A stretch of DNA of 64,000 nucleotides from Arenicellales bacterium (GTDB lineage Bacteria > Pseudomonadota > Gammaproteobacteria > Arenicellales > JAJDZL01): contig OX638343.1 in assembly GCA_951813075.1 (NCBI GenBank), positions 1 through 64,000 on the forward strand. Direction: 5' to 3'. Position numbers and translations under genes: made by a program. The notes beneath the pieces are model-generated. The model had not been told where the DNA came from. It was given only the letters and a program-made list of their open reading frames with translations, and did no database searches. Positions 7,289 to 14,530 of the stretch are shown piece after piece (position 1 is the stretch's first letter; every line of letters begins with the position of its first letter).

Positions 7289-7668
7289 CATCTGCGAAGT
7301 GCGCACCCTCTGCAACGCACGAGTGACCTAGAGGTCACTGAGGGGTACCGGCGGAAACGCCGAATGATTGATGACCAATCATTACTCGGGAACTCGCGTT
7401 CCCTCTCATCAAAGCAACCACCTGCGAATCTTCGGATGGGCGGTTGATGCTAACTCCAACACTGCGGAACCAGGCTTCAGACAAGCCTCCGAGTGATTGA
7501 TCTTCTGGCGATGTTCGCCAATAAATATTCCGCTTCCGAACGGATCGTAATCGGAAAAGGTGTGGCACAGTTCCGACCTTGGTCGTCCTTTGATGGCTCA
7601 ATTGGAGCGAGTCGGGTACTTCCCGCGGGAGAGATCCCTCTATCTAACAACAACCAGGACAGGGTTCA
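7289..7668 (+). ncRNA. 380-nt hairpin-rich leader or ncRNA
   Basis: Between a strong promoter and the ATG at 7,669 lies a GC-rich tract with many short dyads: GTGACCT/AGGTCAC, CGGCG/CGCCG, AATGATTG/CAATCATT, GGGAAC/GTTCCC, GGCTT/AAGCC, TGGCGA/TCGCCA, CCGACC/GGTCG-like. It is not one of the leader families A or B, and I recognise no known riboswitch, intron or RNase P core. It is either a long leader of the 7,669 gene or an independent RNA. Confidence 0.5.
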
Positions 7669-7905
7669 ATGAGTAATTTCTCTAGCGTTATTGCGCAGCG
7701 GCGACAATGGAGAGAGTCGAAAATCTCTCCATACGAGGACCTGGTCGTGGATGAATATCTCAATGGAAGCAGTTTGAGCCGAATCCGACGGTTATTGGCG
7801 GCGTGCGGTGTCAGCGCAGAGCGCTCGACAATTCTTCGATACATCAATTCGCTTCCCCAGGCGCGTATCAATGGCACGGGGTATCAGTCACAGGTCAGCC
7901 GATAA
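7669..7905 (+). CDS. small HTH-like protein
   Basis: 78 residues. SPYEDLVVDEYLNGSSLSRIRRLLAACGVSAERSTILRYIN reads like a helix-turn-helix with a second recognition helix, similar in pattern to small DNA-binding proteins encoded beside recombinases. AGGACAGGG precedes the ATG. Its end overlaps the start of the recombinase gene, so the two are probably translated together. Confidence 0.55.
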   Translation: MSNFSSVIAQRRQWRESKISPYEDLVVDEYLNGSSLSRIRRLLAACGVSAERSTILRYINSLPQARINGTGYQSQVSR

Positions 7906-8797
7906 ACAGGCTGCGTATTTTGTCCGTCGCGGGCTTGCGCTTGGCAGGCCGCGACACAAGTCTCGCGGAGACGGAATGATTCACTCGATCGGAACCGCCC
8001 GGTCATACCAGCAGGCTCTTACACTGTTTTGCCGATGGATACAGGGGCGGCGTGATGGCGACCTGAGAAGCGCCGATCCGGGCCTGGTTCAGGAGTATTT
8101 GTCTGAAAGACAAACAAAGGTGGGGCAGAAGACGATCGACCGCGATCGGCAGGCGGCGCAGTTCCTGTTGCGGAGGCTTGGAGTTGACATTAAATTACGT
8201 CGTGTCTTCTCAACATGCCGCAGTAGACGAAATCTCGCAAAAAAACCCCGCGGGTATACACCTGAGCAAGTTGACGCAATCGCTGCAAGACAGTCTTTAC
8301 GAACTGGTCTCGCAACGCGGATCGCTTATGCGGCTGGACTGCGTGCGCATGAATTGCTGACAATCCGTCGTGCGTCCGATCAGCCGGCCAGCACTCACCG
8401 GAAATGGTCACAAAGACGATTTGCCGGCCGCAGCGGTTCGGCATACACCGTCGTTGGCAAGGGTGGTTTGATACGGGAGATCATGTTGCCGTGGAATTTG
8501 GTTCACGCCCTGGAAGGCGTTCGTCTCGATGAGCCGAGAACCATCGTCGACAGGGGTATCAGATATCGACAGCACTATGACATTGTCGGGGGTGTCTATT
8601 TTTCCATGGCATTTGGCAAAACCAGCAAAACAGTGCTCGGGTTTTCAAACGGAGCACATGGGCTTCGGCATGGCTATGCACAGGATCGCATGAACGAGCT
8701 GCTTGATCTGGGATTCAAACGGGCGGATAGAATGAGTGTTATCAGCCAGGAACTCGGGCATTTCCGACCCGACATCGTCACCGAATATCTGCGCTAA
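7871..8797 (+). CDS. tyrosine recombinase/integrase
   Basis: About 308 residues from ATG 7,871 (the frame is open upstream to 7,808). An N-terminal SAM-like core-binding domain (TARSYQQALTLFCRWI) precedes the catalytic domain with the expected residues: Arg in AAGLRAHELL, Lys in VVGKGGLIRE, HxxR in HGLRHG, His in ELGHFR and Tyr near the end (TEYLR). All five catalytic positions are present, so it is probably active. It may serve a sub-element of the left region rather than the whole ICE. The start is uncertain because no clear SD is seen. Confidence 0.8.
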   Translation: MARGISHRSADKQAAYFVRRGLALGRPRHKSRGDGMIHSIGTARSYQQALTLFCRWIQGRRDGDLRSADPGLVQEYLSERQTKVGQKTIDRDRQAAQFLLRRLGVDIKLRRVFSTCRSRRNLAKKPRGYTPEQVDAIAARQSLRTGLATRIAYAAGLRAHELLTIRRASDQPASTHRKWSQRRFAGRSGSAYTVVGKGGLIREIMLPWNLVHALEGVRLDEPRTIVDRGIRYRQHYDIVGGVYFSMAFGKTSKTVLGFSNGAHGLRHGYAQDRMNELLDLGFKRADRMSVISQELGHFRPDIVTEYLR

Positions 8798-8810
8798 CTT
8801 TCGGATCACC

Positions 8811-8843
8811 AAAAAAGGAGGGTTTTAAACCCTCCTTTTTTGT
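8811..8843. terminator. bidirectional terminator
   Basis: GGAGGGTTT/AAACCCTCC with A- and T-runs between the convergent recombinase and coiled-coil genes. The hairpin is identical to the one at 9,781-9,799. Confidence 0.9.
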
Positions 8844-8859
8844 CACCCTTTCTTGGGTA

Positions 8860-9201
8860 TTATTGGCTAACCTGATAGTCAGTACGCAGTGCTATGTGTT
8901 GCGGAAGCAACTCGTGCAGCCCGTCGAACCTGTTCTCAAGCCCGTCGAACCTGTTCTCAAGCCCGTCGAACCTGTTCTCAAGCTCGTCGAACCTGTTCTC
9001 GAGTCCGTCAATCCTGTCATCGAACGTGATCTCGAGTCCAGCGATCCTGTTATTGAGTCCAGCAAATTGGCTGTTGACAACTAATACAGAACCTACGACA
9101 GCTGCTGTAAGCAACAGTGTCCAGCCTATTGATGATTTAACGAGAGAACCAATCAGCTCGTTTCTTGCTTCCAGAACACTCAAACGTGTAGATGAATCCA
9201 T
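8860..9201 (-). CDS. membrane-anchored coiled-coil protein with heptad repeats
   Basis: 113 residues: a transmembrane helix (WTLLLTAAVVGSVLVV, about residues 27-43), then a parallel coiled coil in which RFDGLEN is repeated four to five times almost unchanged. At the DNA level these are 21-bp tandem repeats (about 8,918-9,010), likely to change length by slippage. SD GGAG lies in a family-A leader. Such a protein could act as a membrane-tethered oligomer or spacer; function unknown. Confidence 0.7.
   Translation of the reverse strand: MDSSTRLSVLEARNELIGSLVKSSIGWTLLLTAAVVGSVLVVNSQFAGLNNRIAGLEITFDDRIDGLENRFDELENRFDGLENRFDGLENRFDGLHELLPQHIALRTDYQVSQ
8918..9020 (-). repeat. 21-bp in-frame tandem repeats
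   Basis: The unit CTCAAGCCCGTCGAACCTGTT (plus strand) occurs three times nearly identically, with two more diverged copies, encoding the heptads of the coiled-coil protein. Confidence 0.9.
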
Positions 9202-9450
9202 CTTTTCTCCTCTTTGGTTTACCCTATCAGGAGAACCTATGCCCTCGCGGGGATAGCTATCCCCTTGAGGGTGGTTGAAATGCGGGCGGTCCTCCGCCCG
9301 GTGTTTCGCCAGGATAATCCTGGCTGGCAGCCGCGGACTTCAGTCCGCAACTGCAGGGCCGGTGGTCTGATGACCACACGTGCGTTCAACGGCCTGCGCA
9401 CGATTTATCGTACCCGTTATTTTCGCTGATTTGCATGCGCTTTGCAAATC
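9202..9450 (-). promoter_or_regulatory. family-A promoter and tandem-hairpin leader, copy C
   Basis: Reading leftward: -35 TTGCAA (9,442-9,447), 17 bp, -10 GAAAAT (9,419-9,424), palindrome ATTTGCA-N7-TGCAAAT (9,429-9,449). The same hairpin series follows, and the final helix pairs TTCTCC with the SD GGAGAA before ATG 9,201. Here the bulged stem reads GGGGATAGCTATCCCC, a perfect hairpin that differs in sequence from the other copies. Confidence 0.8.
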
Positions 9451-9527
9451 AGATCCGGCGCGGGCGCATGTCCTGCCGCTGGCTGGTGCGGCTGCTACAG
9501 ACTGGCAGTAACTAAAGTTAACGGTTT

Positions 9528-9738
9528 AACCTGGTGGATTCGAAAAATAAACGCTTCTGGAGAGCGAGGCTGAGTTTCCAGTAGTTGCACGAAGCAACGA
9601 AAACGGCCGATTTCCGGCCTGTAGTCCGGTTTCCGCGTCCGGAATAACGCGCTACAGCGCATTCTTTTCGGGAAATCGGGGGTAACTGCCCTGCGAAGCG
9701 CTGTATGCGGGCCGTCTGGGCAATTGCGGAGCGGAATC
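9528..9738 (-). repeat. upstream repeat family C, copy 2
   Basis: Inverted copy of 205-400, located directly upstream of leader copy C. It contains self-complementary blocks such as CGGAAATCGGCCG. Its constant position upstream of the promoter (also at 10,728-10,910) suggests a regulatory or recombination role. Confidence 0.7.
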
Positions 9739-9772
9739 GTCACGCTAACTCTGCGGTAGGTAACGGATTCTC

Positions 9773-9804
9773 AAAAAAAAGGAGGGTTTTAAACCCTCCT
9801 TTCC
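9773..9804 (-). terminator. terminator of the glycine-zipper gene
   Basis: GGAGGGTTT/AAACCCTCC; read leftward it is followed by an eight-T run. Confidence 0.85.
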
Positions 9805-9878
9805 CCGTCCTTTCGGACAGCTCATCCGCAATCCTGTTACCAGGGCGCTGAATAAGATTGTCTTTCAGCGACAACGCG

Positions 9879-10412
9879 TCACTCATCCGGTAGTACGTAA
9901 ATTCTTACCGGAATTGTCGCACCAGGCCGACGCTTCATCGTCCAAGTGAATAGTTTGCTGTCATATTCATAAGTCACATTGTAACCATCCAGCCGTTGTA
10001 CTTCGACTTCCCTGTGGACAGTATCACACCGTACCTCAGCGGATGTCGTACCTGACCTCTGCGATTTCTTTTTTTCCAGATCGCTTGCGATCGAAGCACC
10101 GAGTATCGCTCCTATGGTTGCACCAGTGTCGCCATCGTCGTCAAGTTGATTTCCGATAGCACCACCGACCAGCAAACCGAGAATTTCCGGTGTGTCTGAA
10201 CTGGTCGAGTTCGAACCGGTGTTGACCGTTATATTCCGGCATTCTTCAACAGGTCGTTGCTCCATAACCGTAATGTAGCGTTCGTCAACCCGGACAACGA
10301 GGGCTTCGCCGTTCATAGATGGCGGCGAATCCGACGCTGAGGAAAGAACTGGAGCAATCAAACCGATCACTCCCGATAAAAATATCACAACGAATAACTT
10401 GATTTTAGTCAT
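9879..10412 (-). CDS. glycine-zipper envelope protein
   Basis: 177 residues from the second ATG (10,412), which lies 8 bases after GGAG; the first ATG (10,418) is too close. A signal peptide (residues 1-27) precedes a glycine-zipper segment (GLLVGGAIGNQL ... GATIGAILGASIASD, about 78-110) as in 17-kDa surface antigen/YMGG-type outer-membrane proteins, and then a beta-rich domain with two cysteines. Probably an envelope protein. It forms a complete unit with family-C repeat, family-A leader and terminator. Confidence 0.75.
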   Translation of the reverse strand: MTKIKLFVVIFLSGVIGLIAPVLSSASDSPPSMNGEALVVRVDERYITVMEQRPVEECRNITVNTGSNSTSSDTPEILGLLVGGAIGNQLDDDGDTGATIGAILGASIASDLEKKKSQRSGTTSAEVRCDTVHREVEVQRLDGYNVTYEYDSKLFTWTMKRRPGATIPVRIYVLPDE

Positions 10413-10418
10413 TATCAT

Positions 10419-10655
10419 TCTCCAAATATACTCTCGGAGACGTATCGCCCCTGCAAGGGGATGCTGTCCCCTCGAGGGTGGTTGAAATGCGGGCGGTCCT
10501 CCGCCCGGTGTTCGCCAGGGATTCCTGGCTGGCTGCTACGAACCTGGGTCCGCGGCTGCAGGGCCGGTGGTCTGATGACCACACGTGCGTTCAACGGCCT
10601 GCGCACGATTTATCGTAGCCGTTATTTTCGCCGATTTCCCGGCACATTGCAAATC
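10419..10655 (-). promoter_or_regulatory. family-A promoter and tandem-hairpin leader, copy D
   Basis: -35 TTGCAA (10,647-10,652), 17 bp, -10 GAAAAT (10,624-10,629). One arm of the palindrome is mutated (GGGAAAT instead of TGCAAAT), so operator binding may be weakened. The hairpin series is conserved, ending in TCTCC/GGAGA around the SD. Confidence 0.75.
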
Positions 10656-10727
10656 AGGTCGAGCGCAGGCGCACCGCACGGCTGTTGCGGCTGCTACAGT
10701 CGGCAGAATCTAAGCGAGCAAATTAAC

Positions 10728-10910
10728 CTGGTAAACTCGGCAAACAGCGGTTCTGGCATCCGAGGCTGATTTTCCAGTAGTTGTGCGAAGCCCCGGAAAC
10801 GGCCGATTTCCGGCCTGTAGTCCGGTTTCTGCGTCCGGAATAACACGCTACAGCGCATTCTTTTCGGAAAATCGGGGATAACTGCCCTGCGAGGAGCCGG
10901 GTGCGGGGCG
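10728..10910 (-). repeat. upstream repeat family C, copy 3
   Basis: Third copy, inverted relative to 205-400, directly upstream of leader copy D; about 80 percent like copy 2 by eye (shared CGGCCGATTTCCGGCCTGTA block). Confidence 0.7.
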
Positions 10911-10992
10911 GGTGCGGCGGAATGATCGAGCTTTTCTGGCCAGTTACAGCCACCGGTCAGCTGATCCGATTCGGCGGGTGGGAATAGGAAAG

Positions 10993-11202
10993 TTGATCAG
11001 AACCATTGCCATATTATAATGACCCGAAATAAGTCGCACCAGCCGTATCAGGTGCGCAGGTCCCAGCAGACCCACGGCCACCGGCTTTTTGGCCGGGCAC
11101 ACCGCCGGACAAGAGTCCGGCCACAAACCAACCCTCCGGGGAGCACCGCATCCCCGGGACGGGATGCCATGTGCGATCCGGAAAATTTCACAGGAGAGTA
11201 TT
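10993..11202 (+). promoter_or_regulatory. promoter and variant tandem-hairpin leader (family E)
   Basis: TTGATC (10,993-10,998), 16 bp, TATAAT (11,015-11,020). The roughly 175-nt leader has unrelated sequence but the same plan: GCACC/GGTGC, GGTC/GACC, CCGGC/GCCGG-type stems, GCCGGAC/GTCCGGC, then CCGGGGA ... TCCCCGG, and finally the SD AGGAG before ATG 11,203. No clear anti-SD stem is seen in this copy and the ATTTGCA palindrome is absent. Confidence 0.65.
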
Positions 11203-11712
11203 ATGGCTAGATCAGAAAACTTGTATGGACTGCAACAGGCGCTGCCGACAATCCGCAAGAAGCGGCAGGTACTTGTTTTCGAGAGTGACACGGAAGCGCT
11301 CGCGCTGTCAGAGGCAGGATTCGAGAACGCTGTCGCCACACTCGGAACAGCGATAACGTCTGACCAGATTGAACTGCTTTTTCGTGACGCAGACGAGATT
11401 GTGTTCTGTTTTACCGGCGGTGAAGCCGGCAAAAAGAAATATTACCGCGCTATGTATCAAGCGCTTCCGCACGCCGCCGTTGGCTGCCGGCTCAGCGCGT
11501 TGCAGCTGTCTGAAGGCGTTGAACCTTCCAGTCTGGTGGGGTATATTGGCGTCGAGGGCATGACCAGTGCGCTTGCAGGGCGGATAGCTTTTGAACACCG
11601 TCCAACGGACGATCCGGCCGGCAGCTGGGCGTTTTGCGTCGGCGGCGCTTCATTGTTGATGATAGACGAGCAGTATCGAGAGATGCTTGAACTCAATCTA
11701 CGCGCTGACTGA
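11203..11712 (+). CDS. stand-alone Toprim-like protein without the catalytic DxD
   Basis: 169 residues. RQVLVFESDTEALALSEAGF, followed by ENAVATLGTAITSDQIELLF and DEIVFCFTGGEAGKKKY, aligns by eye with the DnaG Toprim domain, including that of this element's own primase (VLVVEGYTDVLALHQTGV, NAVATCGTAMT, VVFCFDGDAAGR). The metal-binding acidic pair DGD is changed to TGG here, so primase or nicking activity is unlikely. It may bind a replication partner or act as a decoy. Start set by AGGAG 9 bases upstream. The terminator is at 11,748. Confidence 0.7.
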   Translation: MARSENLYGLQQALPTIRKKRQVLVFESDTEALALSEAGFENAVATLGTAITSDQIELLFRDADEIVFCFTGGEAGKKKYYRAMYQALPHAAVGCRLSALQLSEGVEPSSLVGYIGVEGMTSALAGRIAFEHRPTDDPAGSWAFCVGGASLLMIDEQYREMLELNLRAD

Positions 11713-11747
11713 GCCTCTGTGCTACCCGCTTGGTTTTGGCGTCCGCT

Positions 11748-11781
11748 AAAAAAAGGAGAGGTCTTGACCTCTCCTTTTTTG
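11748..11781 (+). terminator. Rho-independent terminator
   Basis: GGAGAGGTC/GACCTCTCC stem with flanking A- and T-runs. Confidence 0.9.
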
Positions 11782-12196
11782 TTGAGCCTCTGTAGAGTTC
11801 AGACTAATGTGCCTGACTTCTGGTCGTCGGCTGGGTCCGATACGCTTTGGCCAGTGCAGCTGGCTACTGTGGGCGGGGCTGGTTCACAACATGCCGCAAA
11901 GCCAGATTTTGTAGCGATTAGATCTTTGAATCGATAGTTTCGAACTTGTGGTCAATCCTGTTTGTGGACTTTGGAAGTCCTGGCAAACAGCCGACGGTAA
12001 TTCTGGTATGCCGGTATTGTGAGTATGGTCGGATAGAGGATCAGATTTTTCATGTGTGCGGCAGCTGAAACAGAATTGGCCATTCTGTTTCATAAAGAGT
12101 GGCAGGCAGCGCCGATCGCAGCCGATATTGGCTGATTCCACCGGATTTTCCCCGCACCCGTGAAACAATTCACTAAGAATTTTGTTCAATGCAGTC
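11782..12196. other. non-coding gap with one dyad
   Basis: No supportable gene. The only clear structure is a 10-bp inverted repeat GAAACAGAAT-N5-ATTCTGTTTC near 12,068-12,092. It could be an operator or recombination site for the recombinases downstream; there is no further evidence. Confidence 0.35.
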
Positions 12197-12226
12197 TTGA
12201 CACTGCCGCTCCTGTATTGCTAGAAT
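12197..12226 (+). promoter_or_regulatory. promoter for a leaderless transcript
   Basis: TTGACA (12,197-12,202), 18 bp, TAGAAT (12,221-12,226). The ATG at 12,235 is only 8 bases past the -10 box, so the mRNA would begin at or next to the start codon. Confidence 0.7.
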
Positions 12227-12234
12227 TCTCCGGT

Positions 12235-12501
12235 ATGAGTGATCAAGTAGAAAATCCCCGCAACAGCGTCGATACTGACCCGGGACAAATGGAGCAGGGT
12301 TATGCTGTTGATCGCTTTATCGCGGGCTTGTTCAAATTCATATTTTTCTTCATAAGCGGTGGCGCTGCGGTAGCGTGTGAGGCGCAAGGAAAAATGATAG
12401 AAGACGAACGGCAAAGGGTTATAAGAAAAAGCAATGAAAATCGTGATCCCTACGTCTACGATCCCAGAGATCCCTGGTTCCCCAGAGATCCCTGGTTCTA
12501 G
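12235..12501 (+). CDS. small membrane-associated protein, tandem paralogue 1
   Basis: 88 residues beginning MSDQVEN; a central hydrophobic stretch (LFKFIFFFISGGAAVACEAQ) and a charged tail (MIEDERQRVIRKSNENRDPY). It ends with repeats of DPRDPWFP. The downstream gene is a clear paralogue, so this is a local duplication. Function unknown. Confidence 0.6.
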   Translation: MSDQVENPRNSVDTDPGQMEQGYAVDRFIAGLFKFIFFFISGGAAVACEAQGKMIEDERQRVIRKSNENRDPYVYDPRDPWFPRDPWF

Positions 12502-12546
12502 ATATCATCGTTCCGTTGCAGCGTGAAGTTATCATCCATCTCCGAC

Positions 12547-12783
12547 ATGAGTGATGAGATAGAAAATAATTCAATCGAACTTGGTGAACCTGATACAAGC
12601 CACGACGAACGTGGTGATGGATGGGTGGGCTTTTTTTTAAATTGTTTTGTCACCGCATACAGCGCCGGTGTAGAAAGCGCTTGTGAAGCGCAAAGAGACA
12701 TGATAGAAGAAGAACAAGAAAGGGTTATAAGAAAATGCGCTGAAAATCGTGATCCCTACGATCCCAACGATCTCTGTCCGTGA
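12547..12783 (+). CDS. small membrane-associated protein, tandem paralogue 2
   Basis: 78 residues beginning MSDEIEN, with the same layout as its neighbour: acidic N-terminus, hydrophobic segment, ACEAQRDMIEEEQERVIRKCAENRDPYDP. The shared motif CEAQ-x3-MIE, followed by ERVIRK and then NRDPY, defines the pair. No separate promoter is seen; probably co-transcribed. Confidence 0.6.
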   Translation: MSDEIENNSIELGEPDTSHDERGDGWVGFFLNCFVTAYSAGVESACEAQRDMIEEEQERVIRKCAENRDPYDPNDLCP

Positions 12784-13007
12784 CTTTGTCACCCTGATAA
12801 CTTTCCGCCACATTAGTGCCCGCTCCAAAATCCCTGGTCGCATGACCTGAACCGGGTTTGACAATCATGTGTCCTGTTCTGTTTCATTAATGCAGCAACA
12901 GCGGACAATTTTTAACCTGGCAAACCATATTGACCCTCCCTGTCGGCGATAGGAAGGGTTTCTTTCGTCGCTCCAATCAGTCAAATCAGTGCTATAAATC
13001 TTCAATC

Positions 13008-13607
13008 ATGAATACCAGCAAACCGTCGCTGATCGGCGCACATGGTCGAAAATACATCAATCAAGCCGAGCGCATGGCGTTCCTTGATGCTGCGAGTGAG
13101 GTCGACGGAAACATCCGGACACTGGCGGAAACCTTGACTTATACCGGCTGTCGGATCTCAGAAGCGCTGTCAGTGACCGTATCGAACGTTGATATCACAG
13201 GCCGTGAGATACGTTTCATGACTCTGAAACGGCGGAAATCGGGCATCTGGCGTTCGGTGCCAATGCCTGGAATCCTGGTCGAGCATCTTGATCTCGCTCA
13301 TGGAATCCGCCGCAAGATTCGAACACAGCCAGCTGCGGTCGATGATCTGCTATGGCCGATATCGCGCGTCACTGCCTGGCGGGCGATCGCCGGGCTGATG
13401 GCGGGGGCGGGAATAAGCGGGCCACAGGCGTCGCCAAAGGGGCTGAGGCATGGTTTCGGGGTTGCCGCGGTCCAGGCCGGCATACCGCTGAACATAATAC
13501 AGCGGTGGTTGGGGCACGCGTCTATGGAAACGACCTCGATATATACAGATGTCCTCGGCGAGGAGGAACGGGCACTTGCGGACCGGTTGTTCTCCGATGT
13601 AGTGTAG
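13008..13607 (+). CDS. short tyrosine recombinase
   Basis: 199 residues, essentially a catalytic domain: Arg in YTGCRISEALS, HxxR in KGLRHGFG (Lys-Gly-Leu-Arg-His), His in WLGHASM and Tyr in TSIYTDV. The N-terminal core-binding domain is minimal, as in the short plasmid-borne integrases. A TATAAA box lies 9 bases before the ATG, so this mRNA may also be leaderless. It is followed by a second recombinase 53 bp downstream; the pair faces the transfer operon. Confidence 0.85.
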   Translation: MNTSKPSLIGAHGRKYINQAERMAFLDAASEVDGNIRTLAETLTYTGCRISEALSVTVSNVDITGREIRFMTLKRRKSGIWRSVPMPGILVEHLDLAHGIRRKIRTQPAAVDDLLWPISRVTAWRAIAGLMAGAGISGPQASPKGLRHGFGVAAVQAGIPLNIIQRWLGHASMETTSIYTDVLGEEERALADRLFSDVV

Positions 13608-13660
13608 GTATCTGCTGGGCTTTGATGCAACTTCAAGTTTATGTCCAGGAGGATATCTTT

Positions 13661-14530
13661 ATGAAATTATTTAACGAAATGGCCGATTTTTTTGAGTCCC
13701 ATTCCATTGCTCATCTTAAACCCGGAACGGTACGCCAGTATTCTCATATTCTCAATCGGATATTGCGGCCGGAATTCGGAAATTACAGATTGCTTGATGT
13801 CCGGCGGGCGGATGTGATCGCTTTGCATCTGCGCCTGGAACAGACGCCGGTGATCGCCAATCGCATGTTGGCGGTAGGGAAAAGAATGTATTACTTCGCA
13901 CAGGAATCCGGCCTGCTTGACGAGCAGTCAAATCCTTTCCGAAAAGTCCGTTTCTACCGAGAACCGCACAGAGACCGGTTTCTATCGCGTGAAGAATATG
14001 ATCGGCTGGGCGAGGTGTTGGTTCAGATTGAAGTGGACGGACGCTACTGCCGGACGGCGGTGGCGGGGATCCGGCTGCTGGTGCTGACCGGTGCACGCCG
14101 CAGCGAAATTGAATCTCTGACGTGGTCGCAAGTTGATATTGACAATGGGGAGATTCGCCTGGCGGACTCAAAGACTGGTCCGCGGTCTATCGAAATATCA
14201 AGCGCTGTGCGTGAGATTCTGGAATCTATACCGGTAGTTGGTGAATTCGTGATGACGGGCGCCAACGGTGCCAGAATAGCGTTGCGCTATGTGTGGGACG
14301 AGGCCCGCCGCTGCGCCGGCATTGAAGACGTGCGTATGCATGACCTTCGCCATTCGTATGCGACTCATGCGGCACTGGGCGGAATCGGGATGGCTGTTAT
14401 TGCCCAACTGCTCGGTCATTCGACTGTATGGACAACAGTGCGCTATCTGCACGTCAGTCGCATCCACGCCCGCAAAGCTGCAGAGCAGGTCTCAAATTCG
14501 CTGACAATGGCGTTGGCTAAGCGATCTTGA
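13661..14530 (+). CDS. tyrosine recombinase, full length
   Basis: 289 residues. SAM-like core-binding domain (residues 1-95), then catalytic residues Arg (TGARRSEIE), Lys (ADSKTGPR), HxxR (HDLRHSYA), His (LLGHSTV) and Tyr (VRYLH). AGGAGGATA 6-14 bases upstream fixes the start. Its 3' end overlaps the convergent TraI-like gene by 14 bases. It or the short neighbour is a candidate for the ICE integrase or a multimer-resolution enzyme; neither lies next to an attachment site visible here. Confidence 0.9.
   Translation: MKLFNEMADFFESHSIAHLKPGTVRQYSHILNRILRPEFGNYRLLDVRRADVIALHLRLEQTPVIANRMLAVGKRMYYFAQESGLLDEQSNPFRKVRFYREPHRDRFLSREEYDRLGEVLVQIEVDGRYCRTAVAGIRLLVLTGARRSEIESLTWSQVDIDNGEIRLADSKTGPRSIEISSAVREILESIPVVGEFVMTGANGARIALRYVWDEARRCAGIEDVRMHDLRHSYATHAALGGIGMAVIAQLLGHSTVWTTVRYLHVSRIHARKAAEQVSNSLTMALAKRS

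Noticed and set aside
7289-7668. Group I/II intron, tmRNA or RNase P
   Set aside because: No domain V-like hairpin, no tRNA-like end, no P4 consensus that I can recognise, and no intron-encoded protein.
12930-13007. Longer start for the first tandem recombinase
   Set aside because: A TATAAA box just upstream of 13,008 and the low-complexity N-terminal residues favour the inner ATG.
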